In this document: positions 1 through 11,600 of the stretch, in pieces
How the letters are laid out: the number at the start of each line of letters is the position of its first letter
Position numbering within the stretch: the first letter of the stretch is position 1
Source of the DNA: Mnemiopsis leidyi
Lineage: Eukaryota; Ctenophora; Tentaculata; Lobata; Bolinopsidae
Direction of reading: 5' to 3'
DNA length: 30,474 bases
NCBI GenBank assembly: GCA_000226015.1
Contig: JH154014.1
Location: forward strand, 119,512-149,985
The notes under the pieces: model-generated
Database searches by the model: none
The model's input: the letters and a program-made list of their open reading frames with translations, nothing else
What the model was told of the DNA's origin: nothing
Translations under genes and position numbers: made by a program

Positions 1-1162
1 TAAAATCTCACCATTGATGATGCTAGCACATTCACGCAGTTCAAGCACTGACAGTGATGATATGAAACCACGAAAATCCAACATAGTGTAAAGGACAAAA
101 AACAAAACCTCTTTACAAAGATACAAGCTCTTCTTGCTTGGTTCAGGAAATAGGAGGCGATGTGTCACTCAATCGGTATGCGTCGTCTCCAGCTTTTAGC
201 CTCTCAGCATCGGCGACTTGCCATACCTCAAATTATTTGTATAATAGTAGTGTTGAAAGTATTATCTATCCCAAACATGGCGAACAAAAATGACATGCTG
301 TAATGATCTACCGAAAACAACTTTAACAAATCAAAGAGGGCCGTGTTTATATCAGCTCCAATTAATTAGTTTTAGCTGGTCCACTGAATCGAAGCATTAG
401 GTCCGAAACCCAGACATCAACACAAAAGTCTGCTCTCAAGGAAGACTCTCCGATTCTTGCAAAATCAAACAATCTTATCGGAGAGGAAATTTGCGTACAG
501 ATTTGAAAAAACGGGTACTGATGTATGAAATGAGATTGATAAGGCATTCTGGGGAGGGGTCGTTAATCTTGTTATATGTATCACGTGATAGCGTTGTTCC
601 ATATTGATTGGACGTGTCTCACTTTCCTTCCGTTTTCCATGATATGAGAATTTGCGACCCTTTCCCGAAAATACCTTTAACAACTACCTGGTGTTACTTG
701 GTTGACAAGTCGGATAACGCCGGTAAGACTTGGATCAATAATGGATAAATCGGAGGGCGTAACTCGAGGTTTTATCAAGTCTACGAGTAAGCATAGAGGC
801 GAGTGTTAATGCCATACTGGACCAAAGGCTTGCACTGCAGAGTTACGTTGGCTGGGGATTTTTATAACAGCTGTTATAAGTGTTATAGACTCTGTTTATT
901 GTTTAATTTGACTAGATGAGCGCTGTAAAACATATCTAGCCACCGAAAGGGAAGACCCTTTGAGTTGTGCTATAAATTAATGATATTGTAGTTTTCCATC
1001 CGTTTAGCGTCGCCTTGTATATTGCGGGAAAACTTTGAATATCAACTAAACAATTACTCGCTATGATAAAGCAACTAAAAATTCTAGGCGAGGCTGTAAA
1101 AAACACATACTTGAGTCATGTCACCTTCCGTATGTCAGCTTTAACCGGTTGTGTAAGTTCTC
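1..1162. other. Intronic DNA, no gene seen
   Basis: Presumed intron upstream of importin-alpha exon A. Small minus-strand frames at 362-683 show no recognisable protein. There is an E-box TCACGTGA at 581-588. Confidence 0.5.
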
Positions 1163-1169
1163 TTTGACA

Positions 1170-1280
1170 GATTTAGACAAATATTATGTAGATTTAGACA
1201 AATATATGTAGATTTAGACAAATATATGTAGATTCAGACAAATTTATGTATGTAGATTAAGTCAAATATATGTAGATTTG
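1170..1280. repeat. 20-bp minisatellite
   Basis: About five copies of GATTTAGACAAATATATGTA lie in tandem, the last two diverged. It lies in the intron upstream of importin-alpha exon A. Confidence 0.8.
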
Positions 1281-1362
1281 ATAATAAAATTTATGCAAAT
1301 TGTGACTTCTGACCACTTCAAGCTTTGCAATGCAAGCGTTTTATAGTGGCTGAGTTTTTAAT

Positions 1363-1629
1363 GGCAGCGTGGCGTAGGGCTTAGAGCATTGGACTCCCAT
1401 TTGAATGGTCCCGGGTTCGAAACTCTGTGCTGCCCAACCCTGGGGTGAGCGTCTTTGACACTCTGCTAAGGACTCCGTTGGGTTTACGCAGCCCCGGTCG
1501 ACTCAGCCAAATGAACGGGAAACCGTGATTGAGAGTAGCTACGCTTGTAGTAGGGAAGCCTTGGGCGAATACAGTTTGGTAAAGACTACCAAATATTTAG
1601 TTGCCTTCATTGTACTCCTGAAAAAAAAA
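1363..1629 (+). mobile_element. tRNA-derived SINE
   Basis: The first 72 bases (1363-1434) fold as a tRNA: acceptor GGCAGCG with TGCTGCC, a D arm, an anticodon loop CTCCCAT (CCC) and a T loop TTCGAAA after CCGGG. A non-tRNA body of about 190 bases ends in an A9 run at 1621-1629. Boxes A and B for RNA polymerase III are recognisable. No target duplication was obvious. Confidence 0.75.
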
Positions 1630-3409
1630 CAAGCAAACAGACGATTCTGAAGCCTTGCCCTCTAAAATATAAACAAATTATATACAATCAGTCGGGTTGT
1701 CGATTTTATAAGGCGTAAAAAGCCATCCAAATGATCAGGTCTTTGTCAATATCGGAAGTAACACAGCGTGACCAACATTTGACATTGGCCATGAAGAACA
1801 AAGTAACGGCACGTTCTACGATAGTACTATAGTACTTAAGTACTATATACCCTTGTCAAGGAACTTGTAGCATCTCTTTATCTGACACTTCTGTTTTAAG
1901 TCCGCAATCGGCCATTTGTAAACTATAAGGTTTCTCTAGAATTTCCACTAGGATAATTGAATAAAGTTGACCCGAAATAGCCTGCACTGACACAGAGCTC
2001 CAGGACAACCAATCACGTCTCGACAAGGATACCACGTGGCATTTCTGTAGTCAGTCGGTATTTCATGAAGAAGCACAGTGTGCGAACATGCTCAGCTCAC
2101 GGCACTGTCCATTGTGCAATTATACGAGCCGCGCGTTCTCTACTTTCCTGAGTTTTCATCACAGTCACGTGACCATAGTTGTTAGGGTCACGTGATCTCC
2201 ATGCTCACGTTACCATGGTTACCAGGTGTCGACAAAGGGAAACTCTTACTACGGTAAGGATCCTACATAGTGTGAGGAGGTGAGCGGCTGCTATAGAATC
2301 ACGAACAATACTTATTGTGGGACACGATAGTACTGCGGGCATGAGCTACTGTCGTAAAATATAGGTATTTGTACCGTCATTCAGCTGGGTTCTCTTCCAG
2401 AATATCAACAGAAGTATGTTATATCGGTCTCACTAAAAAGGCAAACAAATTCCTGAAAGGTTAACAAACACAAAGACGTTTTTATTTCTTGTTCTTCTTG
2501 TATGGTCACTGAATATTAGTCTCAAAACTAAACTTTTGGGCTTTCTTGCCCACGGGAGACAACTTCTGTAAGCTTCACACAAGAACTCCTAAGATGGATA
2601 CCATAAAGACAAAGAAGTAAATATCTACGCAGCTGACCTCGAGAGTCAGTAGAATTTCGTCCTATAATGCCGGGCAAATCTTTAGAATCTGACAAAGCTG
2701 AGTTTCCCAGTTTAGTTGTCTGTAGGGGATTTCAAGGACCTGCTATTAATTCAGATGAATGAATTGTGAAGAATGGAGTTTGATGGTGTTCTCAAATATC
2801 AATACTATTAGCTGTAGAATAAAAAACGGAGTATCTCTATGAAACGAGGTTGTGTTTAAAGCAATAAGGCAAACTTTCGATTAAAAACCAAAATTCAACG
2901 AATCAAGCAAATAAATAGGCTCAAGTAAAGCATACTGGGCATTGAGTACTTCTGTAGACTGCTCATTAAGGAACTAGTTGCCTAGGTAGTGCCTAGTCTA
3001 GGTAGTTTCAGTCTAGAAATGGCTATTTCACGTTCAACTTTACATTTCTCATTAGGCGTATGACTAGAAATTGCTGGGGAAGTTTATTCATTTACCTATG
3101 AATTCTTTCAATTAATTCTTAAATGATAATGGTATGATTAGACCAGCAAAGTATGATCATCAGTTTTCAAAATTCACATGCAGTACAAGATAAGTTTTAA
3201 CAATCTTAATACCTAACCTAGAACCTGCCGAAATTTTAAGTTCCCTGAAGTTGTGAGTGGAAGAATTCCTGTATATGTGAATGGAAGATTCTCTGTATGT
3301 GAATGGAAGAATGTATATGTCAGACACTATAAAATGTATTTCTCAATGTGGTTGTATGTTTGTATATTTCTTGTTACATATCATGTTGCTTAACCTTTAT
3401 ACACCCCAG
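1630..3409. other. Intronic DNA with E-boxes and a palindrome, no gene seen
   Basis: Contains CACGTG at 2033, 2166 and 2189 and a perfect 20-bp palindrome TATAGTACTTAAGTACTATA at 1828-1847. No convincing earlier importin-alpha exon was found. Confidence 0.5.
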
Positions 3410-3532
3410 ATACTACAGCTTGTGGAACTGAAAGCGCTACCTCCCCTATCCAACATGTTAACAGTCCAAGACCCAAGAACCGTCACCGTGGCCTTGGATG
3501 GTATCCACAATATCCTCACTGCGGCAAACAAG
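3410..3532 (+). CDS. KPNA2: Importin-alpha exon A (41 codons, phase 0-0)
   Basis: Acceptor CACCCCAG precedes it and donor AAG|GTAATT follows. It begins [12 protein letters not shown] and ends [11 protein letters not shown], the penultimate armadillo-repeat helices. The frame stays open a little beyond both ends by chance. No earlier exon was found in 1-3409. Confidence 0.87.
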
Positions 3533-6158
3533 GTAATTTATATGAATAGGGACCATCAGTTCTTAGTTATAGATGTGATGGCGATCAGCTTTTATTAAGC
3601 TTTCTTAGGGAAGAGTTATGAAAGTTTACCGTTTAAGAATCACGTAGCAGCTTTCATTTGAGTCAAAGTTATCATACATTCAATTTTTTTGAAGCTAGTC
3701 GCTATAAAATATTCATGACGTAACAGCAGTTCATATCACAAAAAAAGTTTGAAGCACTCAGGCAAAATCAAAACTGTTTCGTATCATTCAAACATTATCG
3801 ACTCCCCAAAACCGATCAATTAATTTATTGGCGAATTAATTTTTATTAAGAATAGGTATTTAAGATATAAACTTAAAGAAGCAAGAACCCCAATCTCAAG
3901 CCAAACAGCAGCTGGGCGTTATCGTAGGACGGTTGCTCTCAAACGACTTGTAGCGGACTCATGACGCAGTGTTTACATGATTACTCTGTACAAAAAGGGG
4001 CCCTTGCTAATCTTACTATCACCTTGGTTAATTTGTCTGGGCATAAAGTGGAGAAGTATACATGGCGACGTTTTGATTTAGAGATCAAACGCAGTCACAG
4101 GTTCATTATATCGATGTTTATTTTTGGAAACTACGTTGATAAAGCATGTGGTATTGATTTTTCACCAGGGCCGATAGCTCAACTGGGAGAGCACTTATCT
4201 AGACATTGCGAGGTTGTCGGACCATACCCGACTCGGCACGGTGCCGGTCCATAAATTTTCTGAATTGACTATCAGTGGAAATCGTGTCCGTTCAAATATC
4301 TGCTCCGTACACACCATGTAGCTTGGTCGATCCTTCGGCCCACCCACAACATAGCACACCCGTTATCATTTGGTGCACACCTCTGGGAGTCGAGCTTGCT
4401 CGAAATGAGGACCTGAAAAAGGTTCCTTGCCCAATTGAAACCACATTGGTATTGGTTTTCGTTTTCGGCAACACAGGTTTCTTAAAGCAAAAAGAAATTA
4501 ACGATATCGTATCGAAAGCGATATTTTGCCTTTAACCCTTTGATATCATTCCAATCATAAACGACACCGCGTTAAGCAAATTTGGTCACATTATATTTTT
4601 GTGTAAAACGCGATTAAATTTTAATTTCCAAGAAACTGTCGGCTTGATAAAGAACGCTAGGGAATGAGTCACAAATTGTAGATGTATTTGTTTGCCTACC
4701 TGAATTATACAATATTATTGGTTTTCAGACTCACTTGACATCGTACGCCAAGGCATTACACTTACTAGATCTGGATATCTTGCTTCTATTTAAAGGATGT
4801 AACTATCGGTTGACAGTTTGCAGGTTTAGAGGTTTCTTGGTTAAAACTTCTGCTTCACTAGGCAACATTGGAAAACACTTAACCGATTAGGTGATATTTA
4901 TAAGGAGCACTATTCAAGAGAAACAGCGAATTTTATGGGAACTTAATCAGTGAACCATGGCCGTGGTATTTGTTATTTGTAGTCTTAATTATTATAACTT
5001 GTTTTAGTCATTAATATCTGGTTATTCTTGTCTATTTTTAGGTATGTATATATCTTTGCTTATTCTTAGTCTTTAAATCGTCTCCTCTCCTACTTCTAGG
5101 TATCAGAAGAAGTTTGCAGTAAAGTAGCTATTATGCTTGAGGAATGTGGCGGGCTTGACCTTGTGGAGAAACTTCAGGAGCATGAGAATGAACGAATATA
5201 CGCCAAATCTGCTCTGGTAAGCTCTCAGTTAACTTGACGAGATTACATCCGTCTACCGTTTTAACGTTCAGCTTTGAGCTGCGAGAGTCGGGTATCACCG
5301 CGACAACAGTTAATTAACGCCAAATATCAGCACTGGTAAGCTCTCAGTTAACTTGACGAGATTATATCCGTCTACCGTTTTAACGTTCAGCTTTGAGCTG
5401 CATAAGAGTCGGGTATCACCGCGACAACAGTTAATTAACGCCAAATATCAGCACTGGTAAGTTCTCAGTTGACATACGCCAAATCTTTTCTGCCCGGAGG
5501 CACGCCATGCGTTTTGCGACTGATTTCACTTCGAACATGATGAAAGTTTTAAAATCAACAGAATGATTTGTAAAAATTTATTCTGAAAAAAGTTAAAAAA
5601 AGATAAACAAAACAATAGTGAAAAAGAAAAAAAAGCTTATTTTGCACTTTAAAAGAGAATATGATAAGTTTAATTTTGGTGATTAAGTCTTTGCTAAATC
5701 GTGTGTTTGATAAATCTGCTTCCAAATCTAGGAATCAAGATGCGCAAAATATTAATCAATCCGGTGCTTTAAAAATGATTTCGTTTTAAAAAAAAGGCTA
5801 CCTTATATACAAGTTTCCCTGCCTTTGTTAATACTATGTAGCGGAGTAAAAATCACCTGTAAATCGTGTATTTTCTCCCCAAGCAAAAGTCGCATGTCAT
5901 AAGTCTTCGTTCTCGTTAAACATTATTATCTCTGCCCTTTGTAACCGAACTAAAATCTCGCAATGTTCAAAACCTTCACATCTAACCTTGTCAGATTATC
6001 GAAGCAATATTCAAAACCTTTACATCTAACCTTGCCAGATTATCGAAGAGTTCTACAAGGGTGAGGATGGTGAAAACGAAGAGCTCCAACCTCAGGTCAA
6101 CAACGGCCAGTACATGTTTACTGCGCCTGCTAACAATTCCGGCAAGATCTCCTTCTAA
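3410..6158 (+). CDS. KPNA2: Importin subunit alpha, KPNA2-like (3' part, last three coding exons)
   Basis: Importin alpha is the cytosolic adaptor that binds nuclear localisation signals through armadillo repeats and hands cargo to importin beta. Exons 3410-3532, 5100-5216 and 6039-6158 are all phase 0 and join to 119 codons plus TAA. The first exon matches the last armadillo repeats. The second carries EECGGLD and [10 protein letters not shown], hallmarks of the C-terminal repeat that contacts the exporter CAS/CSE1L. The third is the acidic tail ending in KISF. The spacing before EECGG and the LD after it fit the KPNA2 (alpha-1) clade better than KPNA1/5/6 or KPNA3/4, judged from memory of the families. 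The N-terminal IBB domain and most repeats lie upstream of the window. The family assignment is firm; the subtype is less so. Confidence 0.88.
4168..4239 (+). pseudogene. tRNA-like relic, possibly a SINE head
   Basis: It measures exactly 72 bases: acceptor GGGCCGA with TCGGCAC (one mismatch), D arm GCTC...GAGC, and T stem GTCGG/CCGAC. The anticodon stem is broken and the T loop ACCATAC lacks the TTC start, so it cannot be a working tRNA. Confidence 0.55.
5100..5216 (+). CDS. KPNA2: Importin-alpha exon B (39 codons, phase 0-0)
   Basis: Acceptor TACTTCTAG, donor CTG|GTAAGC. It encodes VSEEVCSK followed by EECGGLD and [12 protein letters not shown]. The last 16 bases and the donor site are copied twice more in the following intron as part of a tandem duplication. 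Confidence 0.9.
5234..5306 (+). repeat. Dispersed TTGACGAGAT repeat, copy 1
   Basis: It runs from TTGACGAGATTACATCCGTC to a GGTATCACCGCGACAA end. It lies in the importin-alpha intron, 17 bases after the exon B donor. Confidence 0.65.
5353..5427 (+). repeat. Dispersed TTGACGAGAT repeat, copy 2
   Basis: Nearly identical to copy 1, and part of the same local tandem duplication that also copies the splice donor. Confidence 0.65.
5961..6048. repeat. 44-bp tandem duplication covering an importin-alpha splice acceptor
   Basis: Two copies of CAAT(G/A)TTCAAAACCTT followed by ACATCTAACCTTG(T/C)CAG and ATTATCGAAG lie 44 bases apart. The second CCAG is the exon C acceptor. Confidence 0.8.
6039..6158 (+). 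CDS. KPNA2: Importin-alpha terminal exon C (39 codons plus TAA)
   Basis: Acceptor CCTTGCCAG. It encodes [16 protein letters not shown] and then a Gln/Asn-rich tail ending KISF, closing with TAA at 6156-6158. This corresponds to the acidic C-terminus of importin alpha. The acceptor and the first ten exon bases are present in a second copy 44 bases upstream. Confidence 0.88.
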   Translation: MIEEFYKGEDGENEELQPQVNNGQYMFTAPANNSGKISF

Positions 6159-6821
6159 TTGGCTAATAATTGGTCATGAGTGTCACGATTTGTGCGTGAA
6201 TTTTTAAAAATCTATTTGTTATTTGAACAATGTCTTGACACTTATATTTTAGTTTTAAGGGAGACGGTGTTTATTGTAGTCATTGGTGAAATTTGACAAG
6301 TTATCCTTTGATTTGATAGATTTTTACTGAATTTATTTTTAGCCATTTTTATGTTTCTACATTCTATAAAAATTTGTGGTAATGCTAATTCATATTGCGG
6401 AACTCTTCTCCTATTTCGGCCACGATCACGATATGATTGTGATGAATAATATTCATTCGTGCCAAGTTTTGGTATAAATAGAGGGATTTCTGCCAAGTTA
6501 TGCACCGGGAAGTCTGATGTCGAATCTTGAAAATATTTAAATAGCAAAAAAACCTTGTCCAAGAAGATGATGCTCGGTCTAGCAGTTGTCTGACGCGCGG
6601 CTGCTACGCCATACGCAGCCGGCCCGTTTTCACATGTAGCCGCGACGCCCCCGGAGGCTGGAAGCAGGGCTAGGCAGCGTCTTTCAAACTATCTGATCTG
6701 CTACACGAGCTGTATCCAGTTTTTCGTACAGAGACTCTATTAAATTTTGAACGACAAATGATTAACTTGGATTCCTCCCTGATCTTATGTAGGAACAAGG
6801 AACTCTGCAGGATTGCTGACA

Positions 6822-6835
6822 AATAAACAAATAAA
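6822..6835 (+). terminator. Possible poly(A) signals for the importin-alpha gene
   Basis: Two AATAAA hexamers (6822-6827 and 6830-6835) lie about 660 bases after the stop. They are the first clear hexamers on this strand. A long 3' UTR containing the GC-rich patch 6590-6680 would follow if they are used. Confidence 0.35.
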
Positions 6836-7422
6836 TATTCCTTGAAATGCGAGGTTTTTGGATTATATTGATATTTTTGGATGCTATATTGAATTATTTG
6901 TTTTCAAAACAATGACTGTATTTACCTTCTTACTACTACAGTTACACAAGTGACCAACCTGCATCCGCCACCCACATAGCAGTGAAGAAAATGGAGCAGA
7001 GCCAAATGGAGCAGAGCCAAGAGCAATGGAAAGAACTATATGTATTCAAGCACGGATCAAGTTTTTACAAAAACTGATGTCGTACAAGCAACTAGAAGTA
7101 GGACGGAATTTCGCTAAATTAATTCCCGTGCGTGAATTAAAATATTCAATTCGCGCGAATAGTGCGCGTCGCACAGTTACATATGTCTGCTGCGGCCTAC
7201 GTTAAAGTCTGTTCAACAAGGCTTAACCAAAAAGCCTTTCGGCAAAGTTGTTCCACTTCAATACTTATTTCGAGATATTCATATTTCCTTGTGTTTGAGC
7301 CTGTATCTCGAAAACTAAAAATAAACCCCCAATTTTTTTACATTTTCTGATAGTTTAGATCAAAAGGAACATACTGTGATATTTTAAAGAAAGCCTTACA
7401 GTCAGAACACCTCCAAAAAGGC

Positions 7423-7454
7423 CTGGTACCAAAATTTTGGCAAATTGGTACCAG
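7423..7454. repeat. Inverted repeat CTGGTACCAA
   Basis: CTGGTACCAA and TTGGTACCAG are separated by 12 bases that include the palindrome CCAAAATTTTGG. Confidence 0.6.
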
Positions 7455-7772
7455 AAAGTCGAACTCGGCACTATTTGTCACACTCGAATCCCAATCAATT
7501 GTCAAACTGAACAGACTTTTTGAACAACGGATAATCCCCAAACGTTATGATGATGTCTGTAACGTAAATGCACGCAGAATAAATGTCGGTCCATAAAATC
7601 GCTTTCCAGTAGGACGCAATAGAGTGTCCATGAAAACGATCGATAAAATTTTCTTCGAAAATAAAAACCCCATTCCTTTTTTGCTAAAACGATTTAAACA
7701 ATATTGCTCTCAAAATGACAAGTATTAAATGGATGTAACAAGGGAGATAATAACAAAACACAAAAATCGATA

Positions 7773-7794
7773 GAGCACGCTATCTAGCGTGCTC
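7773..7794. repeat. Perfect hairpin in the importin-alpha/GUK1 intergenic region
   Basis: GAGCACGCTA and its complement enclose a TC loop. The symmetry continues outward for a few bases with one mismatch. Confidence 0.7.
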
Positions 7795-8275
7795 TTCCGA
7801 TGAGTGAAAACTCAAACTGTGACGATGATGTGATAACAGTGATATCGAGAATAATTTAAACGTACAAAGGTAATATCTTTTCCGCAAACACCCAAAAGAA
7901 TAAAACATAAACAACACAGAAAAATGCGGGCGGGGGAATCATCTAAATCTATAAATGCAAATTTGTAATAAACTTTTTGACTCAAATGTTTCTGGTTTTA
8001 TAAACTTTGTTGCTATAAATACTAATTAAATATAATTATACTGGATAAATACATTGCAATCAAAATTAAAGGTGTCACAAATCACTCAACAGTACACATC
8101 TCACAAGATTATTATTCATTCTCTAAGATAGCCAACATAGCAACCGAAATGCAACTTAACCAGTCCACCACCTTTATGATGACATAATATCAATTTCAAA
8201 CCTAATCGCCACAACTCAATTGTACTATCCTAATGTCACACAATCCTACATGAGAGCCGCGCACAAAGTGTACCA

Positions 8276-8489
8276 CACGTGCATCTCTTACGTGTAACAA
8301 CACACGAGCAACTCTCACGTGTAACACACGTGCAGCTGTCACGTGTAACACACGTGCAACTCTCACGTGTAACACACGTGCAACTCTCACGTGTAACACA
8401 CGTGCAACTCTCACGTGTAACACACGTGCAACTCTCACGTGTAACACACGTGCAACTCTCACGTGTAACACACGTGCAACTCTCACGTG
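8276..8489. repeat. 24-bp minisatellite of CACGTG hairpins
   Basis: From 8316 to 8489 seven units each read CACGTGTAACACACGTG plus CAACTCT, ending with one more CACGTG. With an upstream degenerate unit there are 16 CACGTG sites in 214 bases. Each unit contains CACGTGT and its complement ACACGTG separated by three bases. It starts 53 bases beyond the GUK1 stop and may lie in its 3' UTR. Confidence 0.9.
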
Positions 8490-8541
8490 GTTTTGTGGGA
8501 TTCTCAAATAAGTGACAAACAAAACATCAGGTCGCGTCTTC

Positions 8542-8658
8542 TTAACTCAGGAATGGTTTTAAGGCAGTCTGGAGATCCTGGTAAGCTGTGTCGAGATTAT
8601 CGTTAACGATGGTGTAGTCGAACAGCCCTGGGTTTTTGTCTATGTACCCCATATCTTT
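8542..8658 (-). CDS. GUK1: GUK1 terminal exon (38 codons plus TAA)
   Basis: Acceptor ATTTACAG. It encodes [20 protein letters not shown] and then [23 protein letters not shown] and the IVND..LD..Y signature match the end of guanylate kinase. The stop is at 8542-8544. The CACGTG array starts 53 bases downstream of the stop. Confidence 0.93.
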   Translation of the reverse strand, partial: KDMGYIDKNPGLFDYTIVNDNLDTAYQDLQTALKPFLS

Positions 8659-11600
8659 CTGTAAATATCTACTGTTAGCTAATTAATTTATTGTTATTGT
8701 GACTGTTTTATTAATCAAATATATAATTACATCTTAATTCTATAGCTACCTAGCGTTGTCGAGGATTATAACATTTGCATTTAAGAGAAGGAAAATACGA
8801 GCAATAATTCATGATGCCGACCTTACCTTACCGAATCGCTTGTCACGCTATACAAACTATAAATTTTGAGTCCACAGTATACAATATAGTGTACATAAGG
8901 TAACAGAAGTCCTGTTCTGCTAAGAACAACAGCACTTATTATCAATTATCATATATATAGAGCCAATAGCACCTCCAAAATTAACGGATACAAATTAATC
9001 GGAATGTAATTGATGTTAATATTACACAGATATATTACATTCCAATTACATTCCAATTACGTGCTTATATGCACGTCAATATGTGCCGTGATATTTCTAA
9101 TTTTCAGTACACTACAATACTCACTACGTACAGGAGGATCCACAATGTAATATTCTCTAGCCAAGTATTTCTTATTAGGCGGGAACGTGTCAATAAAACA
9201 CAATACCTCGGGCGATCACGTGACCAATAAAAGTGGACAGCTCATTGCTAAATGTCAAGTTTTACCGCGATGCTCTGACACGATGATGTACATTAAAAGC
9301 TCTACAAAGACTTATACATTTTGTAATGTCATGCTGTCATGGTTTGTAAATGCCACTTTGCTCTAGAAGGGGAACTCTGTTCGAGAATAGGTACTATGGA
9401 ACTTTGGGAACTGACAAAGCTTTAATTCAAATTTATTTTGCGATTTTACATTATAGTTGGCATTTCATTTCAAGATTTTAGTGTATTGATTGTTGCAACT
9501 TTAGAGCAAGTACAAGGTAGCGATTTGCGAGTAATGAATGACTGTGTATCAATAAGCTTAAGTACTAAATAAATTGACTGTACTACAATTGTAATTTATA
9601 CGAAGAATTCATTCTATATTCAGTGTCTTACTGCCTTTCCAACCTAATTCATCTTTGTTTTATTCCAATTTAAAGACTGTACAGTGAAATGTATTCTAAC
9701 ATAAAACTCATTGACCAAGATATTCCTTCAGTTGTGAAAATAATTCAAAATATGCTAAATGTACACATAAGATAGGTACTGAGCCCAAGATTGAATCTTC
9801 AGAAAAAATGTTACGTTATCCCTTGTCCTACATTTAGCTGTACGATGCAACTACACATCGCTACAATTCTACAAGGATAGAACTGAACAGTATGGGAAGA
9901 GGAAAGAGAATTTTCAAGATATTATGTCAAAACGAATCCTTAATCGCTTTGGAAGAGCATAATTTTTGAAGAGATTACGAGATTCGAGAAATTTCCATAA
10001 ACTCCGGGTCAGAATAGAAACAGAAAAGTCTGAGATTTGTCAAATAATTTAAACGGCCATATTTTTAACCTTTGCTTGAGACAGTCTCTTCTCCAGACTG
10101 TCTTTATTTTCAGTCTGCCGGTCTCGCAGTCTCTGTTCCAATGTCTCGAAGGTGGGAGGTTTTACGTAAACAAACACCGGAGACATGTCTGCTGCCACTT
10201 TCTTTACCTTAAGGAGGTTAGATTTGTAAATTGTACATGTAAATAACTTGCAGTATATGTAAAGATAATATTGTGTACATGCATCTATGTATATTGTGTC
10301 ATATTACATATTGTATACATATTTATACTGTATACATATACATTGTACAATAAACTTGTACATATTGTTTACACATTGTGTACATGTTTATTGTACCTTT
10401 CTATTTATTGTGTATACATATTTATTATACAATATACATAATATGTAAAATACAGCAAGAATTTAGCCAATAATTACGAGAGTCATGCTAGCTGCACCAG
10501 CATGCAAAAGAGGCTGGCTTGCAAATTCATTAAAGAATTGAAAGTTTAAACACTTTTCTTACTTGTAGCACTCCCTGTAGCTCAATATCAAGGATACAGA
10601 TCTGACCTTTATCACAAACATTCTGGACAGCTGCTTTACTAGTACCATACAGGTTACTACCGAATTCAGCATGCTCCATAAATTCCCCTTTCTCTATCAG
10701 CTGCTGCATCTGAAACAAGGAAAAATGACTGGCACTTTTTTGGGTGCATTTTCGTTAACAGATGGGTTCATGCAAATTTAACGATTTTTATTGTATTGAT
10801 TAAAGTACAGGTTCTGTTGTTGCCATCAGTCCCACCATGTGAAATAACTGCATTAATTTACCCCCCTTGTGGAAATATGTTCTTATTGCTCTGTACTCTG
10901 CAAGTGTATATAAATGGGTTAGTGGTGTAGTGGGTTGGTGGGATCTAAGCTACCCTGACTTTCTATGCAGTTCCACCAATCATAGAGGAGTGCGCTAAGG
11001 GCACTTGCCTATGCAATCTTCTTTGGACCACTTAGCCAAATGACCGAGATCAGAAACCATGATTTAGGGCTAAATGAGGAGGGTCTTCGTTAAAAGATCT
11101 AGAATCTTCCAGAAACCCCCTTCAGTATAACTGTAAAAGCCTGGGTGCAGGTGTAACAAATACATATACAAAATGAAATAACTGTCACACCCATCATTTA
11201 ACACAAAAAAAATAAATCACTCGCCAGTTAAAAATGTAAAAAACCAAATATTCGGGTAATTTTAATATTTAAAGATAAAAACCAACATCCTATTTGATGC
11301 TGATTCCGAAACATCACTCATGACCTAGGATAAACATGCTACCCTTACAAGCTATATGGAAAAATGCTTGTTAGATGTCATGGGGCAAATACTTGCACAA
11401 ACTTTTCTACTCGTTTTGGAAAAGGAATTTGGGGATGGGTTATGGATATGTTCATAACATCTTCTACTTTCAAGGGATGGGTAAGAATAAGGGTTTTGAA
11501 TGTGCCCTGGCAGAGGGTGTTATGAAAGTCACCATTATAATCCTATTTCTATCATGATTATGAACTTATTGTCTCATAATAACCATTTTGTATAGGGATG

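Larger units (their letters stand above)
5201..5476. repeat. Tandem duplication covering an importin-alpha splice donor
   Basis: Units start at 5201, 5318 and 5439 (117 and 121 bases, then truncated), each opening CGCCAAAT and carrying CTGGTAAG. A fourth trace, TACGCCAAATCT, is at 5475. Each full unit holds one dispersed TTGACGAGAT repeat. Confidence 0.8.
6836..8270. other. Intergenic DNA between convergent importin-alpha and GUK1
   Basis: AT-rich, with two inverted repeats (7423-7454 and 7773-7794). No exon with recognisable coding content was seen on either strand. Confidence 0.5.

Noticed and set aside
4168-4239. Functional tRNA gene
   Set aside because: The anticodon stem is mismatched and the T loop has lost its conserved bases.
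3961-4535. Two adjacent plus-strand frames in the importin-alpha intron
   Set aside because: One contains the tRNA-like relic, and neither shows family motifs or splice signals in phase with the gene.
8276-8489. Possible CRISPR-like array
   Set aside because: Units are contiguous without unique spacers, and the setting is a eukaryotic genome.
8202-8522. Long open frames on both strands with repeating RVARVLHV or VQLSRVTH units
   Set aside because: They are products of the 24-bp CACGTG minisatellite, whose period is divisible by three. No other coding character is present.
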